Below, piece by piece: positions 1 through 4,870 of a stretch of 5,237 nucleotides of DNA (positions within the stretch are counted from its first letter, which is position 1; every line of letters starts with the position of its first letter). The translations under genes were made by a program, and so were the position numbers. Below the pieces are notes generated by a model. The model was given only the letters and a program-made list of their open reading frames with translations, did not search any database and was not told the origin of the DNA. This stretch comes from Eubacterium limosum (GTDB taxonomy: Bacteria; Bacillota; Clostridia; Eubacteriales; Eubacteriaceae): contig CAUEUD010000242.1 in assembly GCA_959020865.1 (NCBI GenBank), positions 1 to 5,237 on the forward strand, written 5' to 3'.

Positions 1-730
1 CGAGTATACATTTAAAGTAAAAACGGACATGCGTCCAAAACACGGCCAGTTTTTTCAGCTTTCACTTCCAAAGATTGGTGAAGCGCCCATTTCGGTAAGC
101 TCCTTTGGTGAGGGCTGGTTGGATTTTACGATTCGCTCTGTTGGAAAGGTAACAGATGAGATTTTCGAAAAGCAGCCTGGTGATGAGTTGTTCCTGCGCG
201 GCGCCTATGGCAATGGCTGGCCGATTGACCAGTTTAAGGGAAAACATATGGTCATTATTACCGGCGGTACTGGCCTTGCGCCAGTTCGCAGTATGCTTCA
301 TTTTTTTACCGAAAATCCAGATTATGTTGAGAGTGTTAACCTGATTTGCGGTTTTAAAAATGAAGCTGGGATTGTTTTCCGCCAGGAATTGGAAAACTGG
401 CGTCAGTCCTTTTCAACCCTCTATACCCTTGATAATGAAAAAATCGAAGGATGGCATAAAGGTTTTGTGACAGAATTTGTTTCACAGGTCCCTTTTTCAG
501 AGTTTGGCGATAATTATGAGGTTGTACTCGTAGGTCCACCACCAATGATGAAATTTACAGGTATTGAATGCGGCAAAAACGGCGTGCCGGATGAAAAAAT
601 CTGGCTTTCCTTTGAACGCCGTATGTCCTGCGCAGTAGGAAAGTGCGGACACTGCCGGATTGATGAGGTTTATGTCTGTCTGGATGGTCCTGTATTCAAT
701 TATACACAGGCTAAGTACCTGGTAGATTAA
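1..730 (+). CDS. asrB: Anaerobic sulfite reductase subunit B (5' partial)
   Basis: Electron-transfer subunit of the cytoplasmic NADH-dependent sulfite reductase AsrABC. It belongs to the FAD/NAD(P) ferredoxin-reductase fold, like PyrK. The frame is open from base 2 with no start in the window; about 30 N-terminal residues are missing relative to the roughly 270-residue Salmonella protein as I recall it. The Met at base 29 is internal, because nine in-frame residues (EYTFKVKTD) precede it and match the family. Counting from that Met: the flavin-domain segment GEAPISVSSF is at 17-26, the nucleotide-binding loop GGTGLAP at 79-85, VGPPPMM at 168-174, and a C-terminal 2Fe-2S site with C201, C206, C209 and C217 (C-x4-C-x2-C-x7-C), followed by the DGPVFNY signature. 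The stop codon is 20 bases before the chosen asrC start. Such a close match to AsrB, next to asrC, makes another reductase subunit unlikely. Confidence 0.95.
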   Translation, partial: EYTFKVKTDMRPKHGQFFQLSLPKIGEAPISVSSFGEGWLDFTIRSVGKVTDEIFEKQPGDELFLRGAYGNGWPIDQFKGKHMVIITGGTGLAPVRSMLHFFTENPDYVESVNLICGFKNEAGIVFRQELENWRQSFSTLYTLDNEKIEGWHKGFVTEFVSQVPFSEFGDNYEVVLVGPPPMMKFTGIECGKNGVPDEKIWLSFERRMSCAVGKCGHCRIDEVYVCLDGPVFNYTQAKYLVD

Positions 731-731
731 T

Positions 732-740
732 GGAAGGGAG
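732..740 (+). promoter_or_regulatory. Ribosome binding site deciding the asrC start
   Basis: GGAAGGGAG lies 10 bases before the ATG at 751. An earlier in-frame ATG at 730 overlaps the asrB stop codon (TAATG) but has no purine-rich stretch upstream. The site therefore favours 751, which also gives an N-terminus (MNHDIDVKK) resembling that of known AsrC proteins. Confidence 0.75.
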
Positions 741-750
741 CTGCAAAAAA

Positions 751-1794
751 ATGAATCATGATATTGACGTAAAAAAAGTACGGACAAACTGCTTCAGACA
801 GTCTAAAGTCCCCGGCGAATTTATGCTGCAGATGCGTGTGCCAGGCGCAGTGATTGAGGCAAAGCATCTGAAGGCTGTGGCTGAAATCTGTGAACGCTGG
901 GGCAATGGCTCCTTTCATATGGGAACCCGACAGACTCTGGATATTCCAGGAGTCAAATATGAAAATATTCCTGAAGTAAATCGTTATATCAAATCTTATA
1001 TTGAAGACGTAGATGTAAAAATCTGCGATTGCGAGATGGAGGCAGACGATTACGGATACCCAACCATCGGAGCCCGCAATGTTATGGCGTGTATTGGAAA
1101 TACACATTGCATTAAGGGAAATACCAACACCTATGAGCTCGCAAAAAAAATTGAAAAATTGATCTTTCCCTCACACTATCACATTAAAGTTGCTGTCGCA
1201 GGCTGCCCAAATGACTGCGCAAAGGCTAATTTTAATGATTTTGGTATTATGGGTGTTAACAAACAGGTTTATGACTATGATCGCTGTATTGGCTGTGGCT
1301 CCTGCGTGGATGCCTGCCAGAGCCATGCCACCGGCGTGCTTACGCTCAATAAAGACGGGAAGATTGATAAGGATGCCTGCTGCTGCGTAGGTTGTGGTGA
1401 GTGTACTTTGATCTGTCCTACTGGAGCATGGACAAGAGATCCTAAGAAATTATACCGCGTGACGCTGGGGGGCCGTACCGGCAAACAGAGCCCGCGCTCG
1501 GGGAAGCTGTTTATGAACTGGGTAACAGAGGAAGTCGTACTGGGAATGTTTGCAAACTGGCAGAAATTTTCAGCCTGGGCGCTGGATTATAAACCCGAAT
1601 ATCTCCATGGCGGACATCTTATTGACCGTGTTGGGTATAAAGAATTTATCAAGCACATTTTTGAAGGGGTTACCTTTAATCCTGAGGCAAAGGTTGCAGA
1701 TGATATTTACTGGGCAGAAAATGAGCAGAGAAGCAATATACATGTTATGCCACTATCACAGCACAAACATGCAGGGCCACAGGAATCCAAATAA
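751..1794 (+). CDS. asrC: Anaerobic sulfite reductase subunit C, siroheme-containing
   Basis: Catalytic subunit of AsrABC; it reduces sulfite to sulfide in the cytoplasm at a siroheme coupled to a 4Fe-4S cluster, using electrons from NADH delivered through AsrB and AsrA. From ATG 751 the protein has 347 residues, the usual AsrC size. The nitrite/sulfite reductase ferredoxin-like half-domain is N-terminal. The siroheme/4Fe-4S ligands are C114 and C120 (C-x5-C) and C152 and C156 (GCPNDCAKA, C-x3-C). An inserted two-cluster ferredoxin domain follows, with C179, C182, C185 and C189, then C212, C215, C218 and C222. After it comes the conserved LGGRTGKQSPRSGKLF region, then NWVTEE and NPEAKVADDIYWAE. 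The gene is probably translated together with asrB, and a terminator follows 20 bases after the stop. Two extra cysteines, C210 and C211, sit directly before C212. AsrC is distinguished from assimilatory NirA/CysI-type reductases by its short length and the inserted ferredoxin domain. Confidence 0.96.
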   Translation: MNHDIDVKKVRTNCFRQSKVPGEFMLQMRVPGAVIEAKHLKAVAEICERWGNGSFHMGTRQTLDIPGVKYENIPEVNRYIKSYIEDVDVKICDCEMEADDYGYPTIGARNVMACIGNTHCIKGNTNTYELAKKIEKLIFPSHYHIKVAVAGCPNDCAKANFNDFGIMGVNKQVYDYDRCIGCGSCVDACQSHATGVLTLNKDGKIDKDACCCVGCGECTLICPTGAWTRDPKKLYRVTLGGRTGKQSPRSGKLFMNWVTEEVVLGMFANWQKFSAWALDYKPEYLHGGHLIDRVGYKEFIKHIFEGVTFNPEAKVADDIYWAENEQRSNIHVMPLSQHKHAGPQESK

Positions 1795-1814
1795 GAATTT
1801 TAAAATCTCAGTAT

Positions 1815-1848
1815 AAGAGGCGCGGGTATTTGTCCCGCGCCTCTTTCT
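1815..1848 (+). terminator. Rho-independent terminator of the asr operon
   Basis: A perfect 12-bp stem, AAGAGGCGCGGG at 1815-1826 pairing with 1834-1845, has a 7-base loop (TATTTGT). The 3' side runs into TCTTTCTG. The GC-rich stem starts 20 bases after the asrC stop, and the flanking A and T bases could give some activity in reverse. Confidence 0.93.
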
Positions 1849-1858
1849 GTGTTAAGAT
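1830..1858 (+). promoter_or_regulatory. Weak candidate promoter for the GNAT/DUF3795 pair
   Basis: TTGTCC at 1830-1835 (4 of 6 to TTGACA) and TAAGAT at 1853-1858 (4 of 6 to TATAAT) are separated by 17 bases. The -35 would sit inside the asr terminator stem, and both boxes are poor matches. It is listed because the terminator implies a new promoter before 1889 and this is the best candidate I see. Confidence 0.3.
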
Positions 1859-1888
1859 AAGGGTAATCGATAAACAGGAGGTAGAAGC

Positions 1889-2374
1889 ATGAGAGTCATA
1901 TCATTGAGAGAAGAGCCCGTTTATACACAAGCTGCCATCGATTTTTTTCAGGGCCGGTGGGCAACAGATCACAATAAAATGATTTATGCGGACTGTATTG
2001 TTCATGGACTTACAACAAAATCACCGCTGCCGCGTTGGTATCTTTTGCTTGAGAATGATACGATTATCGGTGGAGCTGGACTGATTACCAATGATTTTGT
2101 GAGTCGTATGGATCTATGGCCCTGGGTTTGCGCTGTTTATATTGAAGAGAAATACAGAGGGCATGCCTATGCATCGCGTTTGCTTGAAAGGGCGCGCGAA
2201 GACGCCGGGAAGGCCGGATATTCTTATGTCTATGTCTGTACAGATCATGTCGGCTTTTACGAGCATTACGGTTATGAGTGTATTGGCACAGGCTATCATC
2301 CCTGGGGAGAATCCTCCAGAATTTATCGGGCCAGCACCGAAAAGGCTGAAAATATAAACGGTGCTGGAATATAA
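1889..2374 (+). CDS. GNAT-family N-acetyltransferase
   Basis: A 161-residue protein of the GCN5-related acetyltransferase fold, which transfers acetyl from acetyl-CoA to an amine; the substrate cannot be read from the sequence. The start is supported by AGGAGGT at 1876-1882, six bases upstream. The segment WYLLLENDTIIGGAGL (residues 50-65) is a typical beta2-beta3 hairpin. VCAVYIEEKYRGHAYASRLL (80-99) covers beta4, the acetyl-CoA pyrophosphate-binding loop and helix 3; the loop reads R90-G-H-A-Y-A, with Ala at the usual first glycine of R/Q-x-x-G-x-G/A. GFYEHYGYE (122-130) is the classic C-terminal motif with the helix 4 tyrosine. It has no signal peptide. It lies 39 bp before the DUF3795-type gene and is probably co-transcribed with it. 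The family is clear; whether it acts on a small molecule or a protein is unknown. Confidence 0.88.
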   Translation: MRVISLREEPVYTQAAIDFFQGRWATDHNKMIYADCIVHGLTTKSPLPRWYLLLENDTIIGGAGLITNDFVSRMDLWPWVCAVYIEEKYRGHAYASRLLERAREDAGKAGYSYVYVCTDHVGFYEHYGYECIGTGYHPWGESSRIYRASTEKAENINGAGI

Positions 2375-2413
2375 TAGATAAAGCCGATGGAAAATCTAAA
2401 GGAGAAAAGCTAA

Positions 2414-2977
2414 ATGGTAAAAAATGAACGAGCGTATCCGCAGTTTTCTATGTGCGGTCTCAACTGTGGCCTGTGCCCTATGTACCATGTGAGAGAATCC
2501 GGCTGTCCCGGCTGCGGAGGAAAAGGACATCATTCCTGCGCGATTAAGAGATGCGGCCAGGAACATGAAAATGTCGAATTCTGCTTTCAATGCAGAGATT
2601 ATCCCTGTGAACGCTATGAGACTGTCAGTCCATATGACAGCTTTATTACATATCGCCACGTATTAAAGGATTTTCATAAAGCTGAGCATGACGGCCTGGA
2701 AAACTATAAGATAACGCTGAATGAAAAGATTGAAATTCTGCGTTATCTTTTAGAGCATTATAACGATGGCAGGCGGAAAACCTTTTACTGTACAGCTGTG
2801 AACCTTTTAGAACTTGAAGATATAAAAAGTGTGATGGCACAGATAAAAGAAAAAACTAGCGGCGAGATACCAATAAAAGAGAGCGCTAAACAGGTTGTCA
2901 AATTGTTTCAGACCATGGCGGAAGAAAAGGGAATATCATTGAAATTGAATAAAAAGAAAACAGAAAAGGCAAAATAA
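2414..2977 (+). CDS. DUF3795-type cysteine-rich protein
   Basis: A 187-residue cytoplasmic protein. The N-terminal third holds ten cysteines: C14, C18, C21, C31, C34, C42, C47, C57, C60 and C65. The opening pattern CGLNCGLCP followed by GCPGC and then CxxCxxYPC is what I recognise as the DUF3795 domain, common in clostridia and methanogens. The clustered cysteines suggest binding of zinc or an iron-sulfur cluster, but no activity is established to my knowledge. Residues 70-187 are mostly charged and helical, with one further cysteine (C126) and a lysine-rich end. AAAGGAG at 2398-2404 lies nine bases before the ATG, supporting this start. The short gap to the upstream acetyltransferase suggests one transcript; a functional link is only inference. 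The coding ends 97 bases before the shared terminator region. Confidence 0.8.
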   Translation: MVKNERAYPQFSMCGLNCGLCPMYHVRESGCPGCGGKGHHSCAIKRCGQEHENVEFCFQCRDYPCERYETVSPYDSFITYRHVLKDFHKAEHDGLENYKITLNEKIEILRYLLEHYNDGRRKTFYCTAVNLLELEDIKSVMAQIKEKTSGEIPIKESAKQVVKLFQTMAEEKGISLKLNKKKTEKAK

Positions 2978-3007
2978 TCTTGAAATTAAAATATCAGAGG
3001 GGTGAAA

Positions 3008-3082
3008 ATGTATCTTCTTGAAACTGAATTTAATGATTTAGAAAAAATATGGAATCATTGCGATAAAAAAAGTCCTATTTAG
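3008..3082 (+). CDS. Possible 24-residue small protein or gene remnant
   Basis: This short frame (MYLLETEFNDLEKIWNHC, then DKKSPI) starts at ATG 3008, five bases after the strong site AGAGGGG at 2996-3002, and stops at TAG 3080-3082. It lies 30 bases after the DUF3795-type gene on the same strand and would be the last cistron of that unit. The stop is inside the hairpin that terminates the unit, and the frame overlaps the tail of the opposing membrane-protein gene by eight bases. I recognise no family. The sequence looks like the beginning of an ordinary protein, so it could be a genuine small protein, or the N-terminus of a gene whose remainder was deleted at the palindrome. The good ribosome binding site is the main support. 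Confidence 0.4.
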   Translation: MYLLETEFNDLEKIWNHCDKKSPI

Positions 3083-3092
3083 GACTTTTTTT
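3065..3092. terminator. Bidirectional terminator between convergent units
   Basis: A perfect palindrome: A7-GTCCTA at 3065-3077 pairs with TAGGAC-T7 at 3080-3092, leaving only TT between the arms. In RNA the loop is more likely ATTT on a 12-bp stem. Each strand provides its own 3' run of seven T residues, so it can terminate transcription from the left (acetyltransferase/DUF3795 unit) and from the right (membrane protein). The stop codons of both converging frames lie inside it. Confidence 0.9.
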
Positions 3093-3881
3093 ATTATCCT
3101 TTTTAAGTTTTGGCATAAAGCGTTTTACAAAGGTTCCCTTACCACGTCCTTTAATGTAAAACAGACCAAAGATTGAAAAAACGACCGCCCCGATAAAGTT
3201 AACAAAGAGATCGGACATGGTGTCGATCAAGCCAATGTCAATATAGTCGCCATCATTCCATGTTTGTCCATTGACGACGACACTCTCAATTGGAACGGTG
3301 ACCGCGACATTTTTACCTTCAGGATTAAAAATCACTGAACTGATACTGTGGATAATGGTATCCTTCTGCATATCCGTATGAAAAAACCAATCCGCTGAAA
3401 ATTCAAAAAATTCCCACAGAACACCGATCGTCATCGAAAAGCAAAACGCAAAAACTGCCACAAAGACGGGGGACAGGCTAAGGCTGAAATTTTCATTCTC
3501 GTTAAGAATATCGATGAGTGAAAAGCCAATTGCGGCCATTAGAAAGCCGTTAATGGTATGCAGCATTGCGTCCCAATGGTCAAAAATGAGGTAGTATTCC
3601 TGAATCTCACCGAGGATTTCAGCCGAAAAGATAAAAAGAAGAATAATAACCTCTAACGTGGTTGGCATCTTGATGTGCAGCTCTTTATCTACAAAGGAAG
3701 GAATCATAAATAAAACCAGTGTAAACACACACAGGAACACATTATCCCAGTTTTTGTTTATAATTTGAGCGATCATCACAACAATAACCATGGCTCTCAA
3801 CAGCAAGTACAGCAGAAATTTTCCCTTGTTTTCCTGAATGTTTTTAACAGATTTTTCTTTTGATGTCTTATCCTTTTTCAC
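3075..3881 (-). CDS. Polytopic membrane protein, YjdF/DUF2238-like (tentative)
   Basis: A 268-residue predicted inner-membrane protein. The start is GTG (complement of 3879-3881), with AGGAG (complement of 3888-3892) six bases upstream. A lysine-rich cytoplasmic N-terminus (1-21) is followed by likely transmembrane segments near 22-41, 47-64, 76-93, 107-125, 137-155 and 222-243. Polar residues within or beside the membrane segments form three motifs: DHWDAMLHTINGF (101-113), WEFFEF (156-161) and DTMSDLFVNFIGA (220-232). A His/Asp pattern followed by W-E-F-x-E and D-T-x-x-D-L resembles the DUF2238/YjdF group of uncharacterised membrane proteins, from memory only. The 165-218 stretch between the last segments is probably an extracytoplasmic or re-entrant loop. 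The Lys-rich C-terminus ends inside the terminator hairpin. Function is unknown; it is transcribed alone, divergently from the tetR-type gene. Confidence 0.82.
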   Translation of the reverse strand: MKKDKTSKEKSVKNIQENKGKFLLYLLLRAMVIVVMIAQIINKNWDNVFLCVFTLVLFMIPSFVDKELHIKMPTTLEVIILLFIFSAEILGEIQEYYLIFDHWDAMLHTINGFLMAAIGFSLIDILNENENFSLSLSPVFVAVFAFCFSMTIGVLWEFFEFSADWFFHTDMQKDTIIHSISSVIFNPEGKNVAVTVPIESVVVNGQTWNDGDYIDIGLIDTMSDLFVNFIGAVVFSIFGLFYIKGRGKGTFVKRFMPKLKKDNKKSPK

Positions 3882-3887
3882 AAAGTG

Positions 3888-3930
3888 CTCCTTTTATATA
3901 ATCTAATGATAACATTATATCATAAAGGAG
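3888..3930. repeat. Imperfect inverted repeat around the membrane-protein leader
   Basis: CTCCTTT and ATATAAT in 3888-3902 match the reverse complement of 3914-3930, giving 14 paired positions with a 1-versus-3-base bulge and an 11-base centre. The arm nearest the gene contains its ribosome binding site, and the other arm contains the candidate -10 box. It could be a protein-binding dyad, or an RNA hairpin hiding the ribosome binding site if transcription starts farther upstream. Confidence 0.5.
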
Positions 3931-3940
3931 CAGAAAGCAA
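3914..3940 (-). promoter_or_regulatory. Candidate promoter of the membrane-protein gene
   Basis: Read on the minus strand, a perfect -10 box TATAAT (complement of 3914-3919) is preceded by TTGCTT (complement of 3935-3940) with a 15-base spacer. The -35 match and spacing are poor. The -10 is embedded in the dyad ATGATA-N6-TATCAT at 3906-3923, a possible operator. Confidence 0.45.
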
Positions 3941-3978
3941 TATTTATTTGTTCGGTTAACAGTCTGGTTCTAAAAATC

Positions 3979-4007
3979 TTGACAAAACCGACAAAGTCGG
4001 CAATAAT
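3979..4007 (+). promoter_or_regulatory. Promoter of the tetR-type gene
   Basis: A perfect -35 box TTGACA at 3979-3984, a 17-base spacer and AATAAT at 4002-4007 (5 of 6) make a strong housekeeping-type promoter. Transcription would begin near 4014, about 27 bases before the ATG. Two different dyads overlap it, so it is likely to be repressed. Confidence 0.82.
3988..4000. promoter_or_regulatory. Candidate operator dyad CCGAC-AAA-GTCGG
   Basis: A perfect 5-bp inverted repeat with a 3-base centre lies inside the 17-bp spacer of the tetR promoter. A bound protein would block RNA polymerase. It is unrelated in sequence to the AGTGAATNNATTCATT sites, and I found no second copy in the window. Confidence 0.5.
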
Positions 4008-4020
4008 GAATTTATTCACT
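4005..4020. promoter_or_regulatory. Operator copy 1, in the tetR-type promoter
   Basis: AATGAATTTATTCACT, whose reverse complement AGTGAATAAATTCATT fits the shared consensus AGTGAATNNATTCATT. The core TGAAT-TT-ATTCA is a perfect dyad. It overlaps the end of the -10 box and the expected start site, the classic position for TetR-type autorepression. Confidence 0.72.
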
Positions 4021-4040
4021 GATACTACCGGAGGCCTATT

Positions 4041-4727
4041 ATGTCACAACGTCGAAATCATATGCACAATCATAGAGGATGTGCACCCAACAGCCCAACC
4101 CGCCCGCGCATATCCAAAAAACCGATGGAGCGCCGTCAGGAAATTATTCAAACAGCCTTTAGGCTGTTTTCTGAGAAAGGGTTTGAAAATACCACCATCC
4201 AGGACATTGCAGCGCAGATGAATGTATCTATGGGACTGTGTTACAGATATTTTAAATCGAAAACAGAGATTTTTGAAGCCGCCTGTGAGTTCTACGCTAC
4301 TGAATCGCTCCGTGAGACTCAGATTCTCAATGAACCTGATATGCCTGCGATTGATAAGCTTCATTATTTTATACAATATCTTTTTGATTATACTCTGAAA
4401 CATAAGGAGTTTGAAGCAAACTATCACGAAAACAGTGAAATAAGAGCCAGCCGAATTGATAAGGTAGCGGCTAAAATGGTGGAAGATCTGATTCCAGTTA
4501 TGGAACAGGGGATTCGTGAGGGGACATTTCATTGTGAAAACCCGGAGACGACCACAAGGTTTATCGTTTTTGGCATGCTGCACACCTTTCATGAGGAGAT
4601 TCCAGCAGAAAATGTTGAAGCTTACATACACCATTTCGTTATCTTCATCCGAAAAATGTTGGTCGACCTGTTAAAGATTGAAAACCCTGAACAGCTGCTT
4701 GTATGGGATGAGAAGAATAAAAACTGA
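4041..4727 (+). CDS. TetR/AcrR-family transcriptional regulator
   Basis: A 228-residue DNA-binding repressor of the TetR family, normally a dimer released from DNA when a ligand binds. The start is supported by GGAGG at 4030-4034, six bases upstream. The helix-turn-helix domain covers about residues 31-78: RRQEIIQTAFRLFSEKGFEN (31-50), then TTIQDIAAQMNVSMGLCYRY (51-70) and FKSKTEIF, the usual helix 1 and helices 2-3 signatures. Residues 80-228 form the variable helical ligand and dimer domain, whose ligand I cannot predict. An unusual basic leader of about 29 residues with H7, H9, H11 and C14 precedes the domain. The gene has its own promoter with an operator-like dyad over the start site, and the same dyad occurs twice before the downstream metalloregulator gene, so autoregulation and control of that neighbour are plausible. 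A terminator follows directly. Confidence 0.92.
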   Translation: MSQRRNHMHNHRGCAPNSPTRPRISKKPMERRQEIIQTAFRLFSEKGFENTTIQDIAAQMNVSMGLCYRYFKSKTEIFEAACEFYATESLRETQILNEPDMPAIDKLHYFIQYLFDYTLKHKEFEANYHENSEIRASRIDKVAAKMVEDLIPVMEQGIREGTFHCENPETTTRFIVFGMLHTFHEEIPAENVEAYIHHFVIFIRKMLVDLLKIENPEQLLVWDEKNKN

Positions 4728-4732
4728 TTTTT

Positions 4733-4770
4733 AAAGCCGTTTGGTAAAAACTAAGCGGCTTTTTCATTTT
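4733..4770 (+). terminator. Rho-independent terminator after the tetR-type gene
   Basis: AAAGCCG at 4733-4739 pairs with CGGCTTT at 4756-4762. The stem continues through TTTGGT/ACTAAG with two G-U wobbles to give 13 pairs and an AAAA loop. A T-rich tail (TTCATTTTTT) follows. It starts five bases after the stop codon and separates this gene from the next promoter. Confidence 0.88.
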
Positions 4771-4776
4771 TTGATG

Positions 4777-4792
4777 AGTGAATGTATTCATT
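4777..4792. promoter_or_regulatory. Operator copy 2, upstream of the DtxR-type promoter
   Basis: AGTGAATGTATTCATT with the perfect core dyad TGAAT-GT-ATTCA at 4779-4790. It ends five bases before the -35 box. With one flanking base on the left and right it matches the reverse complement of copy 3 at 16 of 18 positions. Confidence 0.72.
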
Positions 4793-4797
4793 TTTTC

Positions 4798-4826
4798 TTG
4801 ACAATAAAATCAGACTGGGTTATCCT
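4798..4826 (+). promoter_or_regulatory. Promoter of the DtxR-type gene
   Basis: A perfect -35 TTGACA at 4798-4803, a 17-base spacer and TATCCT at 4821-4826 (4 of 6). Transcription would begin near 4833, inside operator copy 3. The weak -10 next to a perfect -35 may mean that promoter output depends on a bound regulator. Confidence 0.7.
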
Positions 4827-4829
4827 ATA

Positions 4830-4845
4830 AATGAATGAATTCACT
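4830..4845. promoter_or_regulatory. Operator copy 3, at the start site of the DtxR-type gene
   Basis: AATGAATGAATTCACT, the inverse of AGTGAATTCATTCATT, with the core dyad TGAAT-GA-ATTCA at 4832-4843. It lies just downstream of the -10 box, as copy 1 does in the tetR promoter. Its centre is 53 bp from that of copy 2, close to five turns of B-DNA. Confidence 0.72.
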
Positions 4846-4870
4846 CGAATACAAAATGAGGAGATTATCC

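Noticed and set aside
730..750. ATG at 730 overlapping the asrB stop as the asrC start
   Set aside because: It has no ribosome binding site and adds seven residues absent from known AsrC; the ATG at 751 has GGAAGGGAG upstream and a family-like N-terminus.
727..1107. 126-codon minus-strand open frame
   Set aside because: It lies opposite asrC, whose cysteine motifs are intact, and has no recognisable domain.
3897..3902. Plus-strand TATAAT as a second, divergent promoter
   Set aside because: There is no -35 match at a usable distance, and the AGGAG downstream at 3926-3930 is not followed by a usable start codon; it is explained by the inverted repeat.
3979..4221. 80-codon plus-strand frame starting at TTG
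   Set aside because: Its start is the -35 box of the tetR promoter and most of it overlaps the TetR-type gene in another frame.
4044..4634. 196-codon minus-strand open frame
   Set aside because: It is fully antisense to the TetR-type gene, with no family resemblance; the sense frame has a clear helix-turn-helix and ribosome binding site.
4826..4831. TATAAA as the -10 box of the DtxR-type gene
   Set aside because: It would require a 22-base spacer from TTGACA; TATCCT at 4821 has the normal 17.
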